NCBI RefSeq assembly: GCF_900187125.1
Contig: NZ_LT906468.1
Location: 2,356,001-2,420,000, forward strand
DNA: 64,000 nt
Direction: 5' to 3'
DNA from: Sphingobacterium mizutaii
GTDB lineage: Bacteria > Bacteroidota > Bacteroidia > Sphingobacteriales > Sphingobacteriaceae
Shown: positions 27,458-36,292 of the stretch, in pieces
How positions within the stretch are numbered: position 1 is the first letter of the stretch
Layout of the letters: every line of letters begins with the position of its first letter
Made by a program: the position numbers and the translations under genes
The notes under the pieces: model-generated
Database searches by the model: none
Told to the model about the DNA's origin: nothing
What the model saw: only the letters and a program-made list of their open reading frames with translations

Positions 27458-29902
27458 ATGTCTACAGTGAAAAATGAATTTGCGGAAGTTTGGTTCTTTA
27501 ACCAAGGATGGAAAGCACATGAGTTCCAGGAAAACTGTTGGGAAGCTATTTCCAATGGTGAATCAGGAATCTTAAACGCACCTACCGGCTATGGAAAAAC
27601 CTTTGCCATCTGGTTTGGGATCATTGCCCAGTATTATGCTAAAATGGCTGATCCGAAGGCAAGCAAGAAAAAACATCTGCATGCACTGTGGATTACGCCA
27701 TTGCGTGCGCTATCCAAGGAAATACATAAAGCCACTAATCAGGTCTCTGTCGATTTGGACCTAGATTATCAGATAGAATTGAGAACAGGCGATACTTCAA
27801 CCAGTATCCGCCAGAAACAACGCAAAAATCCGCCGCAAGCCTTAATTACTACCCCTGAAAGTGTGCATCTAATCCTTGCGACGAAATCTGGCCAGGATTA
27901 CTTTAAGAATCTTGAGTTTATTGTGGTTGATGAATGGCATGAGCTTTTGGGGTCCAAGCGTGGAGTATTAATTGAGCTCGCATTAAGTCGGTTAAAGGCC
28001 ATCAATCCAAATCTGAAGATCTGGGGGATTTCCGCGACAATAGGCAATCTGGAGGAAGCTAAAGATATATTATTAGGTCCTGGAACATCAGGAACCCTTA
28101 TCAGAGCGGATATCCATAAGAAAATGGATATTCAAACGGTGTTTCCAGATAATTTAGAGAAATTCCCTTGGGCAGGTCATTTAGGTATCAAACTGTTGGA
28201 TAAGGTCGTCGATATCATCAATAAATACCAAACGACCTTAATCTTCACTAATACTAGGTCCCAGGCTGAAATTTGGTATCAGCAAATCATTACCCATTAT
28301 CCTGAGTTTGCGGGATTATTAGCTATCCATCATGGATCATTGAGTGATGAAGTCAGAAACTGGGTAGAAGAGGCGCTACATGAAGGTAAATTAAAAGCTG
28401 TGGTATGTACCAGTAGTTTGGATTTAGGAGTTGATTTTAGGCCAGTAGACTGCGTCATCCAAGTGGGTTCGCCTAAAGGTATTGCCCGGTTCCTGCAAAG
28501 GGCAGGACGCTCTGGGCATCGTCCTGATGCGACCTCCATCATATATTATGTTCCCACCAATTCATTAGAGATCATCGAAGGCGATTCCTTAAAGTTCGCT
28601 GTCAAGGAAAAGATCGTGGAAAGTCGAATTCCCTATCTGCGTTCCTTTGATGTGTTGATCCAATATTTAATGACTCTAGCGGTAGGTGATGGCTTTTATG
28701 CCGATGAAATATTGCAGGAAGTGGCACAAACGCATTGCTTTGAATCGATCACCCAAGAGGAATTTGACCAATGTATGTCGCTATTAATCCATGGCGGATC
28801 CACCCTTCAAGCTTATGATGATTTCCATCGATTGGTTTTGGAAGATGGTTTATACAAGGTGACTTCTAGGAAATTGGCAATGCGGCATCGTTTATCCATT
28901 GGAGCCATCGTATCCGACCTGATGATGCGGGTTAAGTTTCTTTCCGGAAAGTACTTAGGCTCAATAGAGGAATCCTTTATCTCCAAATTGAACATTGGCG
29001 ATGTATTTTGGTTTTCAGGGCGGCAATTGGAATTGGTTCAGATCATAGCTAATGATGCAATTGTTAAGGCTTCAGAAAAGAAAAAAGGCGTAGTTCCATC
29101 TTGGATGGGTGGTCGATTTGCCATTTCTCCAGACCTCGGAATCGCTATTCGCCATAGTTTTAAGAGTATCCATAAAACGGTGGGCATCAGTCCAGAAATC
29201 AAGTTCCTAAAACCGCTCTTTAAGGAGCAGGAACAACTTTCTGCCCTTCCGAAAGAAGATGAACTGTTGGTTGAATATATACAGAGCAAGTATGGCTATC
29301 ACCTTTTTTTCTACCCATTTGAAGGCAAGCTGGTTCATGAAGGAATGGCTCAGGTTGTGGCTTATAGGCTGAGCCTGTTAAAACCGGCAACTTTTTCCAT
29401 TGCAACCAATGAATATGGCATTGAACTCCTTTCTGAAACGGATTACGAAATTGATACTGCTCTCTTGAAGCAGATTTTCAGTCCGCAGAATCTGCACAAG
29501 GATATCAACTCGGGAATCAATGTTCAAGAAATGGCGAGAAGAAGGTTTCGGGATATTGCCGGAATTGCTGGGCTGATCTTTCAGGGGTTTCCCGGAAAGC
29601 AGATGAAAAGCAAACACTTACAGGCTAATGCAGGACTGTTTTTCTCTGTATTTTCTGAATATGAACCCTCCAATCTCTTGTTGCGGGAGGCTTATGATGA
29701 GGTTTTTGATTTCCAATTGGAGGAAGGCCGCATGCAACTCGCTTTTGAACGCATCTCGAAACATAAGATTATTTTTAGCAGGCCTATTAAATTAACTCCC
29801 TTTGCGTTCCCTATATTTGCAGAATCTTTCCGAGAGCGCTATTCCAATGAAGATTGGCAAAGTCGACTGGAAAAGCTCAAAAATCAACTATTAGATGGCT
29901 AA
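27458..29902 (+). CDS. Ligase-associated DEXH-box DNA helicase (Lhr-like)
   Basis: Superfamily 2 helicase of 814 residues. Walker A in NAPTGYGKTFA (about 40-50), DEWH box in IVVDEWHELLG, motif III SATIGNLEEA, motif VI QRAGRSGHRPDA; then a long Lhr-type C-terminal region. The length and the PdeM neighbour match the 'ligase-associated DNA damage response' helicases. The 3' end overlaps the nuclease gene by 8 bp. The ATP-dependent ligase and the YSH1-like exonuclease usually found in this cluster are absent here. Confidence 0.9.
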   Translation: MSTVKNEFAEVWFFNQGWKAHEFQENCWEAISNGESGILNAPTGYGKTFAIWFGIIAQYYAKMADPKASKKKHLHALWITPLRALSKEIHKATNQVSVDLDLDYQIELRTGDTSTSIRQKQRKNPPQALITTPESVHLILATKSGQDYFKNLEFIVVDEWHELLGSKRGVLIELALSRLKAINPNLKIWGISATIGNLEEAKDILLGPGTSGTLIRADIHKKMDIQTVFPDNLEKFPWAGHLGIKLLDKVVDIINKYQTTLIFTNTRSQAEIWYQQIITHYPEFAGLLAIHHGSLSDEVRNWVEEALHEGKLKAVVCTSSLDLGVDFRPVDCVIQVGSPKGIARFLQRAGRSGHRPDATSIIYYVPTNSLEIIEGDSLKFAVKEKIVESRIPYLRSFDVLIQYLMTLAVGDGFYADEILQEVAQTHCFESITQEEFDQCMSLLIHGGSTLQAYDDFHRLVLEDGLYKVTSRKLAMRHRLSIGAIVSDLMMRVKFLSGKYLGSIEESFISKLNIGDVFWFSGRQLELVQIIANDAIVKASEKKKGVVPSWMGGRFAISPDLGIAIRHSFKSIHKTVGISPEIKFLKPLFKEQEQLSALPKEDELLVEYIQSKYGYHLFFYPFEGKLVHEGMAQVVAYRLSLLKPATFSIATNEYGIELLSETDYEIDTALLKQIFSPQNLHKDINSGINVQEMARRRFRDIAGIAGLIFQGFPGKQMKSKHLQANAGLFFSVFSEYEPSNLLLREAYDEVFDFQLEEGRMQLAFERISKHKIIFSRPIKLTPFAFPIFAESFRERYSNEDWQSRLEKLKNQLLDG

Positions 29903-30545
29903 ACGCTTAGAGTTAAATGGATTGGAAATGTACTTATTGCCCCAAAGGGTCATGTATATTCCCAAGTATTTTATGCTGATTATTTCGGATTGGCACCTAG
30001 GTAAGTTGACCCATTTCCGCAAAGAAGGCCTTTTTGTGCCAGCACCTAACATTGATGAAGAACTGGAAAGAATGAACCTGCTGATCGAGGACCTGGATAT
30101 CAAGGAAATCGTGTTCTTAGGAGATCTTTTCCATTCCGAATGGAATTCAGATTGGGAAAAATTAAAATCCCATATTAACAGTATCAGTAAACAATCCATC
30201 CAATTTACCCTAACCAAAGGGAATCATGATATCTTGAAAGAAACCCATTTTCGGGATATGAACATGAAGATCAAGGATGAAGTTTTACTTGCCGAAGGCA
30301 TTATCCTTTCCCATGAGCCGCTCATAGGCTTACCAACCTATATGTACAATATTGTTGGGCATATCCACCCTGGATGCCTAATTGAGGCAGGAGGTAGGCA
30401 GTCCTTCCGTCTACCTTGCTTTTTTATCCAAGATAAAGTCTTGACCATGCCGGCGTTTGGTAAGTATACCGGCTTGCATTTGATCAAAAAAGATAGAAGC
30501 AACAAGATTTTCGTCATTGTAAACGATTCTGTACTTGAGCTTTAA
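29895..30545 (+). CDS. pdeM: Ligase-associated endonuclease PdeM (metallophosphoesterase)
   Basis: 216-residue calcineurin-like phosphoesterase. All metal-binding motifs are present: ISDWHLGK, FLGDLFHSE, LTKGNHD, LSHEPL and VGHIHPG. It overlaps the DEXH helicase gene by 8 bp, so the two are translationally coupled. By family knowledge it is the nuclease component of a ligase-associated DNA-damage-response set; the substrate in this organism is unknown. Confidence 0.9.
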   Translation: MAKRLELNGLEMYLLPQRVMYIPKYFMLIISDWHLGKLTHFRKEGLFVPAPNIDEELERMNLLIEDLDIKEIVFLGDLFHSEWNSDWEKLKSHINSISKQSIQFTLTKGNHDILKETHFRDMNMKIKDEVLLAEGIILSHEPLIGLPTYMYNIVGHIHPGCLIEAGGRQSFRLPCFFIQDKVLTMPAFGKYTGLHLIKKDRSNKIFVIVNDSVLEL

Positions 30546-30588
30546 TAAGCAATTGCTATTGTAGAAATAATTTTTAGTCTTATATTAG

Positions 30589-30628
30589 ATATATCAAATT
30601 GCTAAAGCGGTTTATCCATTTGATATAT
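30589..30628. promoter_or_regulatory. Nested 40-bp palindrome upstream of GH130 gene
   Basis: Outer 11-base arms 30589-30599 (atatatcaaat) and 30618-30628 (atttgatatat) and inner arms TAAA (30603-30606) and TTTA (30611-30614) share exactly the same centre, between 30608 and 30609. It is 22 bp before the GH130 start codon and 43 bp after pdeM. No T tract follows, so an operator is at least as likely as a terminator. Confidence 0.5.
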
Positions 30629-30650
30629 TAACCAAATTAATCTGAAAAAC

Positions 30651-31814
30651 ATGTCCAATAGATTGTTTTCAATTGCCTTATTGTTTCTTTTTGTCAGCTG
30701 TGTTTCCACCAAACCAGATGTAGCTACTACAAAGGATATAGTTTGGACCTTGGGAGGATTTGAAAGGCCAAATGCGGTCAATCCCATTATCCTTCCTGAT
30801 TCAAATTCTACTTTTATGGATCCAATGAGTGATTCTTTGCTGCGATGGGAAGAGAATGACACCTTTAATCCCGGAGCTGTGGTGAAAGATGGGAAAGTGT
30901 ATGTGCTGTACCGTGCGGAGGATAAATTTGGAATAGGCATTGGTTTTAGGACCTCTAGATTGGGGCTTGCAGAGAGTAGTGATGGCATTCATTTTAAGAG
31001 AAGGAAGGAACCGGTTTTATTCCCAGACAAAGACAGCCAGCGCGAATATGAATGGCCGGGAGGTCTTGAGGATCCGCGATTGGCCGTTACAGAAGATGGA
31101 ACTTATGTCGTATTCTATACCCAATGGAATAGGAAAATGCCGCGTTTAGGTGTTGCTACTTCCAAAGATTTGATCAATTGGCAAAAACATGGCCCTATCT
31201 TCAAAAATGCCAAATATCAAAAGGTCTATAATGAACCCCACAAATCGGCTTCCATTGTGACCAGCCTAAAAAATGATAAATTAGTAATTACTAAGGTGAA
31301 TGGCAAATACTTGATGTATTGGGGCGAGCATGGTGTATCTGGAGCAACTTCCACGGACCTGATCAATTGGGAACCAATATTAGATGAAGAGGGAAAACTA
31401 GCTAAATTCATCACCCCGCGAGAAGGTTATTTTGATTCGGCATTGACCGAGTGTGGTCCTCCTGCAATCCTTACTGATAAGGGAATCTTGTTATTATATA
31501 ATGGTAAAAATCATGATAAAAAAGAATTGGCGGATCCAAGATTTAATATTGGAACCTATAGCGCTGGTCAGGTCTTGTTTTCAAGTACAGACCCCAGCAA
31601 TGTAATCCAGCGTATGGATGTTCCTTTTTTGAGACCCATGGAAGATTTTGAAAAATCAGGCCAATATAAAGATGGGACTGTATTTATCCAAGGATTGACG
31701 TACTTTAAAAACAAATGGTTCCTATATTATGGTTGTGCAGATTCAAGAGTGGCGGTTGCCGTTTATGATCCAACCAAATTAACGGACTTTGATCCAGTAC
31801 CTGAAAGCAAATAA
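30651..31814 (+). CDS. GH130-family glycosidase, lipoprotein
   Basis: 387-residue five-blade-propeller enzyme of the mannoside phosphorylase/mannosidase family. The N-terminus has a signal ending LFLFVSC, a plausible lipobox, so the protein should be exported and anchored. Family motifs: FNPGAVVKDGKVYVLYRAED, WPGGLEDPRLAV, TKVNGKYLMYWGEH and a later acidic segment with TECGPPAIL. Cytoplasmic members are phosphorylases; exported GH130 members include hydrolytic beta-1,2-mannosidases, which suits this location better. The MFS sugar porter follows 24 bp downstream. Confidence 0.85.
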   Translation: MSNRLFSIALLFLFVSCVSTKPDVATTKDIVWTLGGFERPNAVNPIILPDSNSTFMDPMSDSLLRWEENDTFNPGAVVKDGKVYVLYRAEDKFGIGIGFRTSRLGLAESSDGIHFKRRKEPVLFPDKDSQREYEWPGGLEDPRLAVTEDGTYVVFYTQWNRKMPRLGVATSKDLINWQKHGPIFKNAKYQKVYNEPHKSASIVTSLKNDKLVITKVNGKYLMYWGEHGVSGATSTDLINWEPILDEEGKLAKFITPREGYFDSALTECGPPAILTDKGILLLYNGKNHDKKELADPRFNIGTYSAGQVLFSSTDPSNVIQRMDVPFLRPMEDFEKSGQYKDGTVFIQGLTYFKNKWFLYYGCADSRVAVAVYDPTKLTDFDPVPESK

Positions 31815-31838
31815 TCAACGCTATAAAACCCTAAACCT

Positions 31839-33128
31839 ATGAGTAAAATTTGGAAATATGTCTTTATCGCCTCTTTGGGAGGTTTCCTTTTCGGTTTTGA
31901 AACCGCTGTCATATCTGGTGCAGAAAAGATTATCCAGGAGCTATGGCACTTGAATTCTTTCTGGCATGGATTTACTGTTTCCATATCCCTGATCGGGACC
32001 ATTTTTGGTGCCATCGCTGCTGCCAAACCAGCCCAGAAATATGGTAGAAAGAGGGTATTACAGGTTGTAGCTGTGATGTACCTTTTATCAGCAATAGGCT
32101 GTGGCTTGTCCTATAATTGGTATATGTTTTTGTTCTTTAGGTTCTTGGGGGGACTTTCTGTTGGAGTAAGTTCTGTGGTTGGTCCGCTTTATATTTCGGA
32201 AATTGCACCTGCAAATCTCCGGGGAAGGATGACAGGAATGTTCCAGATTATGATCGTGAGTGGGATTTTTATTGCATTCTTGACCAATTACCTTTTTGCC
32301 AATTTTGGAGATGATGCCTGGCGCTATATGCTTGGAATCATGGCGATTCCATCATTAGCTTTTCTACTATTGCTCAATACCATTCCTTTTTCTCCACGGT
32401 GGTTGGCATTGAATAACCGAAAGGAGGAAGCTAAGAAAGTATTCGATGATTTAGGGCAGACCTATGAGGAAACACTGCAGGCTGAAATTGGAACGTCTGA
32501 AAAAGTTCCACTGTTCCAAGCGAAATATAGAAAACCAATCATATATGCTGTTTTATTAGCAGTATTCAATCAATTCACGGGCATCAATGCTATTCTTTAT
32601 TATGCTCCAAGGATCTTTGAGATGGCTGGTTTTAGTAGGGATCTAGCCTTTCTACAACCGATCTTCATCGGTGGTACCAACTTGTTGTTTACCCTGATCG
32701 GTATGAGTATTATCGATAAATACGGTAGAAAGAAACTGCTGTTGAGTGGGGCAGTGGGGATGTTTATCTTTTTGGTATTGACTGCATTTGGATTGAAAGG
32801 CGGGGCGTCCGAGTTTCTGTTGTTCTATATCATAGGCTTTATAGCTTCATTCGCGCTATCGCAGGGTGCCGTAATCTGGGTATTTATTTCTGAGATATTC
32901 CCTAATGCCGTACGTGCTCAAGGGACCTCTTTGGGAAGTACGACACACTGGGTAATGGCAGCTTTAATATCCTGGGTGTTCCCAATCGTGGTTGAGAATT
33001 TTGCCTCAGGTGGTTTTTATATCTTCTTGTTCTATGCCATTATGGTCGTCGTGTCCTTCTTCTTTGTGATGCGCATGCCAGAGACAAAAGGCAAGTCCCT
33101 AGAGCAGATTCAGGAAGAATTAAATTAA
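31839..33128 (+). CDS. MFS sugar porter (sugar:H+ symporter-like)
   Basis: 429-residue inner-membrane transporter with 12 predicted helices. Sugar-porter signatures: LGGFLFGFETAVISGAE in helix 1, the loop AKKYGRKR-like KPAQKYGRKRVL, PLYISEIAPANLRGRM, NQFTGINAILYYAPRIFE, IDKYGRKKL and the C-terminal RMPETKGKSLEQI. Co-directional with and 24 bp after the exported GH130 enzyme, so it probably imports the monosaccharide or disaccharide which that enzyme releases. Confidence 0.92.
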   Translation: MSKIWKYVFIASLGGFLFGFETAVISGAEKIIQELWHLNSFWHGFTVSISLIGTIFGAIAAAKPAQKYGRKRVLQVVAVMYLLSAIGCGLSYNWYMFLFFRFLGGLSVGVSSVVGPLYISEIAPANLRGRMTGMFQIMIVSGIFIAFLTNYLFANFGDDAWRYMLGIMAIPSLAFLLLLNTIPFSPRWLALNNRKEEAKKVFDDLGQTYEETLQAEIGTSEKVPLFQAKYRKPIIYAVLLAVFNQFTGINAILYYAPRIFEMAGFSRDLAFLQPIFIGGTNLLFTLIGMSIIDKYGRKKLLLSGAVGMFIFLVLTAFGLKGGASEFLLFYIIGFIASFALSQGAVIWVFISEIFPNAVRAQGTSLGSTTHWVMAALISWVFPIVVENFASGGFYIFLFYAIMVVVSFFFVMRMPETKGKSLEQIQEELN

Positions 33129-33129
33129 A

Positions 33130-33163
33130 CAAAATAGGCTACATGAAAATGTAGCCTATTTTG
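33130..33163. terminator. Terminator after the sugar porter
   Basis: Perfect 15-base arms 33130-33144 and 33149-33163 around a GAAA loop; works for the plus-strand operon and for the converging hypothetical gene (stop at 33180). Confidence 0.9.
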
Positions 33164-33179
33164 TTTGGGATATATTTTA

Positions 33180-33692
33180 TCAATAATCTCCTGTTTGCAT
33201 ATATTTTTTGCTGGCCTCGATATCATTCCGAATATGCTTGATTTTTCGATTTTCATAATAGGCGATATATTCCTCCCTAGTCTTGAATTTTGCATCTGGG
33301 TTTTGCTCATAAGAAGCAATCGTAGCTAAAATAGCTTTACTCATTGGATTGGATTCCAGATCATCTTTCAAAAAAGCCTTCATTTGATCTCTATCATGGC
33401 CAAAGATCAATTCGACGTCTAAATGGAAGACATTGCCATAGGCAAATTTGGCTAGGAAAAGCTGGTAGACATCCTCATTGTCCATGTACTTGTACAATAA
33501 GTAGGCGATGACATCTAAGGCATAATATGGAATTTCGAGTTCTTGGCCTTTGATCTCTTCATCCAAAATCCATTTGATAAGTGGTTTATCAGCAGCGGTA
33601 TTGTCATTAAACAGTTCTAAGATCAACATAGCTCTATCCCAAGCATGAGGATCATAGGTCCATTTTTTGTCTGGGGTAGGCTGTGCATCCAA
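33180..33692 (-). CDS. Hypothetical protein with uncertain 5' end
   Basis: 170 residues from the only available in-frame near-cognate start (TTG at 33690-33692); no recognised domain. The chain is acidic and aromatic-rich (PHAWDRAMLILELF, YYALDVIAYLLYKYM, VFHLDVELIFGHD) and looks like a real helical protein. The same frame continues upstream to 33797 with coding-like residues (EEQNQELRATIKEF) but contains no ATG. An ATG at 33787-33789 is one base out of frame and meets a stop after five codons. The gene may start at a rare codon or carry a one-base frameshift. Confidence 0.6.
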   Translation of the reverse strand: MDAQPTPDKKWTYDPHAWDRAMLILELFNDNTAADKPLIKWILDEEIKGQELEIPYYALDVIAYLLYKYMDNEDVYQLFLAKFAYGNVFHLDVELIFGHDRDQMKAFLKDDLESNPMSKAILATIASYEQNPDAKFKTREEYIAYYENRKIKHIRNDIEASKKYMQTGDY

Positions 33693-33874
33693 CTTAAATC
33701 GATCCAGTTTGGATATATCTTGATCAACCCTAAATTCTTTTATTGTTGCCCTTAATTCTTGATTTTGTTCTTCAATTTGGAGATAGCATGATTTCTTTCA
33801 AATTATAAAAAATTGATTAAAGAATAAAATATCATGATTACATTCCTTAGGAAGAGTTGTTAATGGATGATTTA

Positions 33875-36145
33875 CTACTTCTTTATTACCAATACGGAAG
33901 TCATTTCAGATTGCCAAATCTTATTGCTTTCGATCAATTCGCGCCAGCTTTCGGCACTGATCAATAATAGATCATGATCCTTGAATAATTGCGCATCTAT
34001 ATCCATTGCCTCGAATTTGCTAATATGGTTAGGTGCCTTTAAAGCAATGGCGCGAACCATTTCTGATGCCTTTTTATCCTCTTGAAGGATATGATGCATA
34101 TCGATCAAAGTTACCTGTGATTGGGAATTATGGATGAATTTTTGGATATAGGGCAATAGCTCCAAATCCTCCTTTGTATAGATAGGAAGCAATATCTTGT
34201 CCAGTTTCTTCAAACCCTTATCCATAAAAATCCCAACAGGTACCTTCGTTTTGTGCATGATCTGAATGGTACTATCAGAAAATGAGGAGGTATTAAACGG
34301 ACTTTCCTTCTCCTTAGCCCTATAGATCAAGGTTTCAGGATTAATGATCCGTGTCGTTACCCCCAAGATTTTGCCTAGGAAAGTACCATCGTATATGGAC
34401 TGTCCAATACCAATCAAAAGAAGGTCATAATCGCCATCATTGGCAATTTCTGCGACGTCAGCTTCTAGGTTACTGGAAGCCTTGAATAAGGTGCTGATTT
34501 TTTGCTCCAAGAACTTGGACTCCTTGACGATAGGTTCAAAGGTTTCGAACTCATATAAATCTGAGTTTAAATAAGTGAGGTCACTCGTTGGGGTCAGGTG
34601 CATTGCGGTAATGGATGAACTTTGGTTCAATTGCTTGACCATTCCATTTGCCAATCTTAAAAGGGATGGACTGGTTTCGGGATTGCCGAAAGAAATCAAG
34701 ATATTATACTTGCCTTGTCGGCTGATTTCTTCTGGAACGACATCCTCCGTAGATTTAAAAATCTTATTGAATAGATCGATTGCTGGACCGGTCATAAAGG
34801 TGGTGACCAGAGCCATAATAACCATCATCGCGAATATTTCAGCATTCAATACCCCTAGATCAAATCCAATATTCAGTACGATCAATTCCATCAAGCCACG
34901 GGTGTTCATCAATGCGCCTATGGTCAGACTATCTTTCCAATTTTGCCCCATAAACTTGGCAGCTAGGGAACTCCCTACAAATTTACCGACAACAGCGACC
35001 AGAATAATCCAACCGGTTACTTTCCATAAATATGGTTCGTTTAGCAAGCCGATTTCTGTCCTTAATCCCGTAAAAACAAAGAATAAGGGCAATAGCAGGA
35101 CCAAAGCTACATCTTCCACCTTTTCAATGAAGATATTCCTGAACCTAGAGTTTTCGGGCATGATGGCACCTGCCATAAATGCGCCGAACAAAGCATGGAT
35201 CCCAATAGCCTCAGTAAGGTAAGAGGAGACCAAAAGGGTCAAGAAAAAAATGGCAACAATGGATTTATTAAGGTTTTCTCGTGTAGAGTGAAGCTCGCCA
35301 ATGCGTTTAAGGAATGGACGCACCACTTTGATCATCAATAAAACGTAAGCAACCGCCAAAGCGATAACATATAGGGAGCTGACAAATGAACCTGCCTTGA
35401 CGATAGCAATTACAGCCGCTAAAAGACACCATGCAGTGATATCATCGGCAGCAGCACAGGTGATGGCAATGGTGCCGACCCTGGTTTTCTGCATGTGGCG
35501 TTCCTGAACAATCCTAGCTAGGACTGGGAATGCAGTAATACTCATGGAGATCCCGATAAATAAAGCGAAAGATGAGAATGCGATTCCCTCTGGAGCAAAA
35601 CTTTGGTAGATGAAATAAGCCAAGCCGACACCCAATGCAAAGGGTAAAATAATACTAGCATGACTGATAACAATGGCATCATGAGCTTTCTTCTGCAAGA
35701 CTTTTAGATCCAGTTCCATTCCTATGACAAACATAAACAGGATCAATCCGATCTGGCTCAAGAACTGCAAGTTGCCAAAAGAGGCTTCTGGAAATAGGGC
35801 AGCAGAGAAATCGGGGAAGTACATGCCCAAAAAGGATGGCCCCAAGACTATACCGGCAATGATTTCTCCGATTACAGAAGGCTGACCTATTTTTTTAAAG
35901 AGCCAACCAAATAATCTAGCAACCAATATGATGACGATGATCTGTACCAATAAAATTGCCAATGGATGCTGTAAATTATGCAACATGGAACTTAGGAATT
36001 CTTCCCAATTGGAAAGGTTGGATCCCATGTTTTCAACATGACGACCTTCTTCCATAAAAGCGCCATGGTTGATGATCCAATAAATCAATAAGGAAAATCC
36101 ACCAATGATAACAATATAAAAGAAGCTGCTTTTTAAGTTCTTCAT
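33875..36145 (-). CDS. CPA2-family cation:proton antiporter with USP-like tail
   Basis: 756-residue membrane protein. After an N-terminal anchor, residues about 60-450 form a Na+/H+ exchanger domain (PF00999) with about 12 helices: GQPSVIGEIIAGIVLGPSF, AADDITAW (acidic transport site), GAFMAGAIMP, MNTRGLMELIVLNIGFDLG. The C-terminal ~280 residues are soluble and contain two universal-stress-protein-like segments (NILISFGNPETSPS; ILLPIYTKEDLELLPYI). No TrkA-N/KTN domain, so it is not a classical KefB/KefC. Transported ion (K+ or Na+) cannot be decided. Confidence 0.9.
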   Translation of the reverse strand: MKNLKSSFFYIVIIGGFSLLIYWIINHGAFMEEGRHVENMGSNLSNWEEFLSSMLHNLQHPLAILLVQIIVIILVARLFGWLFKKIGQPSVIGEIIAGIVLGPSFLGMYFPDFSAALFPEASFGNLQFLSQIGLILFMFVIGMELDLKVLQKKAHDAIVISHASIILPFALGVGLAYFIYQSFAPEGIAFSSFALFIGISMSITAFPVLARIVQERHMQKTRVGTIAITCAAADDITAWCLLAAVIAIVKAGSFVSSLYVIALAVAYVLLMIKVVRPFLKRIGELHSTRENLNKSIVAIFFLTLLVSSYLTEAIGIHALFGAFMAGAIMPENSRFRNIFIEKVEDVALVLLLPLFFVFTGLRTEIGLLNEPYLWKVTGWIILVAVVGKFVGSSLAAKFMGQNWKDSLTIGALMNTRGLMELIVLNIGFDLGVLNAEIFAMMVIMALVTTFMTGPAIDLFNKIFKSTEDVVPEEISRQGKYNILISFGNPETSPSLLRLANGMVKQLNQSSSITAMHLTPTSDLTYLNSDLYEFETFEPIVKESKFLEQKISTLFKASSNLEADVAEIANDGDYDLLLIGIGQSIYDGTFLGKILGVTTRIINPETLIYRAKEKESPFNTSSFSDSTIQIMHKTKVPVGIFMDKGLKKLDKILLPIYTKEDLELLPYIQKFIHNSQSQVTLIDMHHILQEDKKASEMVRAIALKAPNHISKFEAMDIDAQLFKDHDLLLISAESWRELIESNKIWQSEMTSVLVIKK

Positions 36146-36292
36146 ACAATAATTCCTTCTTCAATTTTTGTTTTGGCGTCAGTTTCTGCGCAGTCTGACG
36201 GTATGAAAATAGAAATTAATAAACTTAAAAACCTTGCTTATTGGGCCATCAAGCCGAAATATGTAATGAAAGGGGGCTTTTATGTAGCGAAA

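Noticed and set aside
30651..33128. A second SusC/D-type polysaccharide locus around the GH130 gene
   Set aside because: No SusC or SusD gene is adjacent; the only transporter is an inner-membrane MFS porter.
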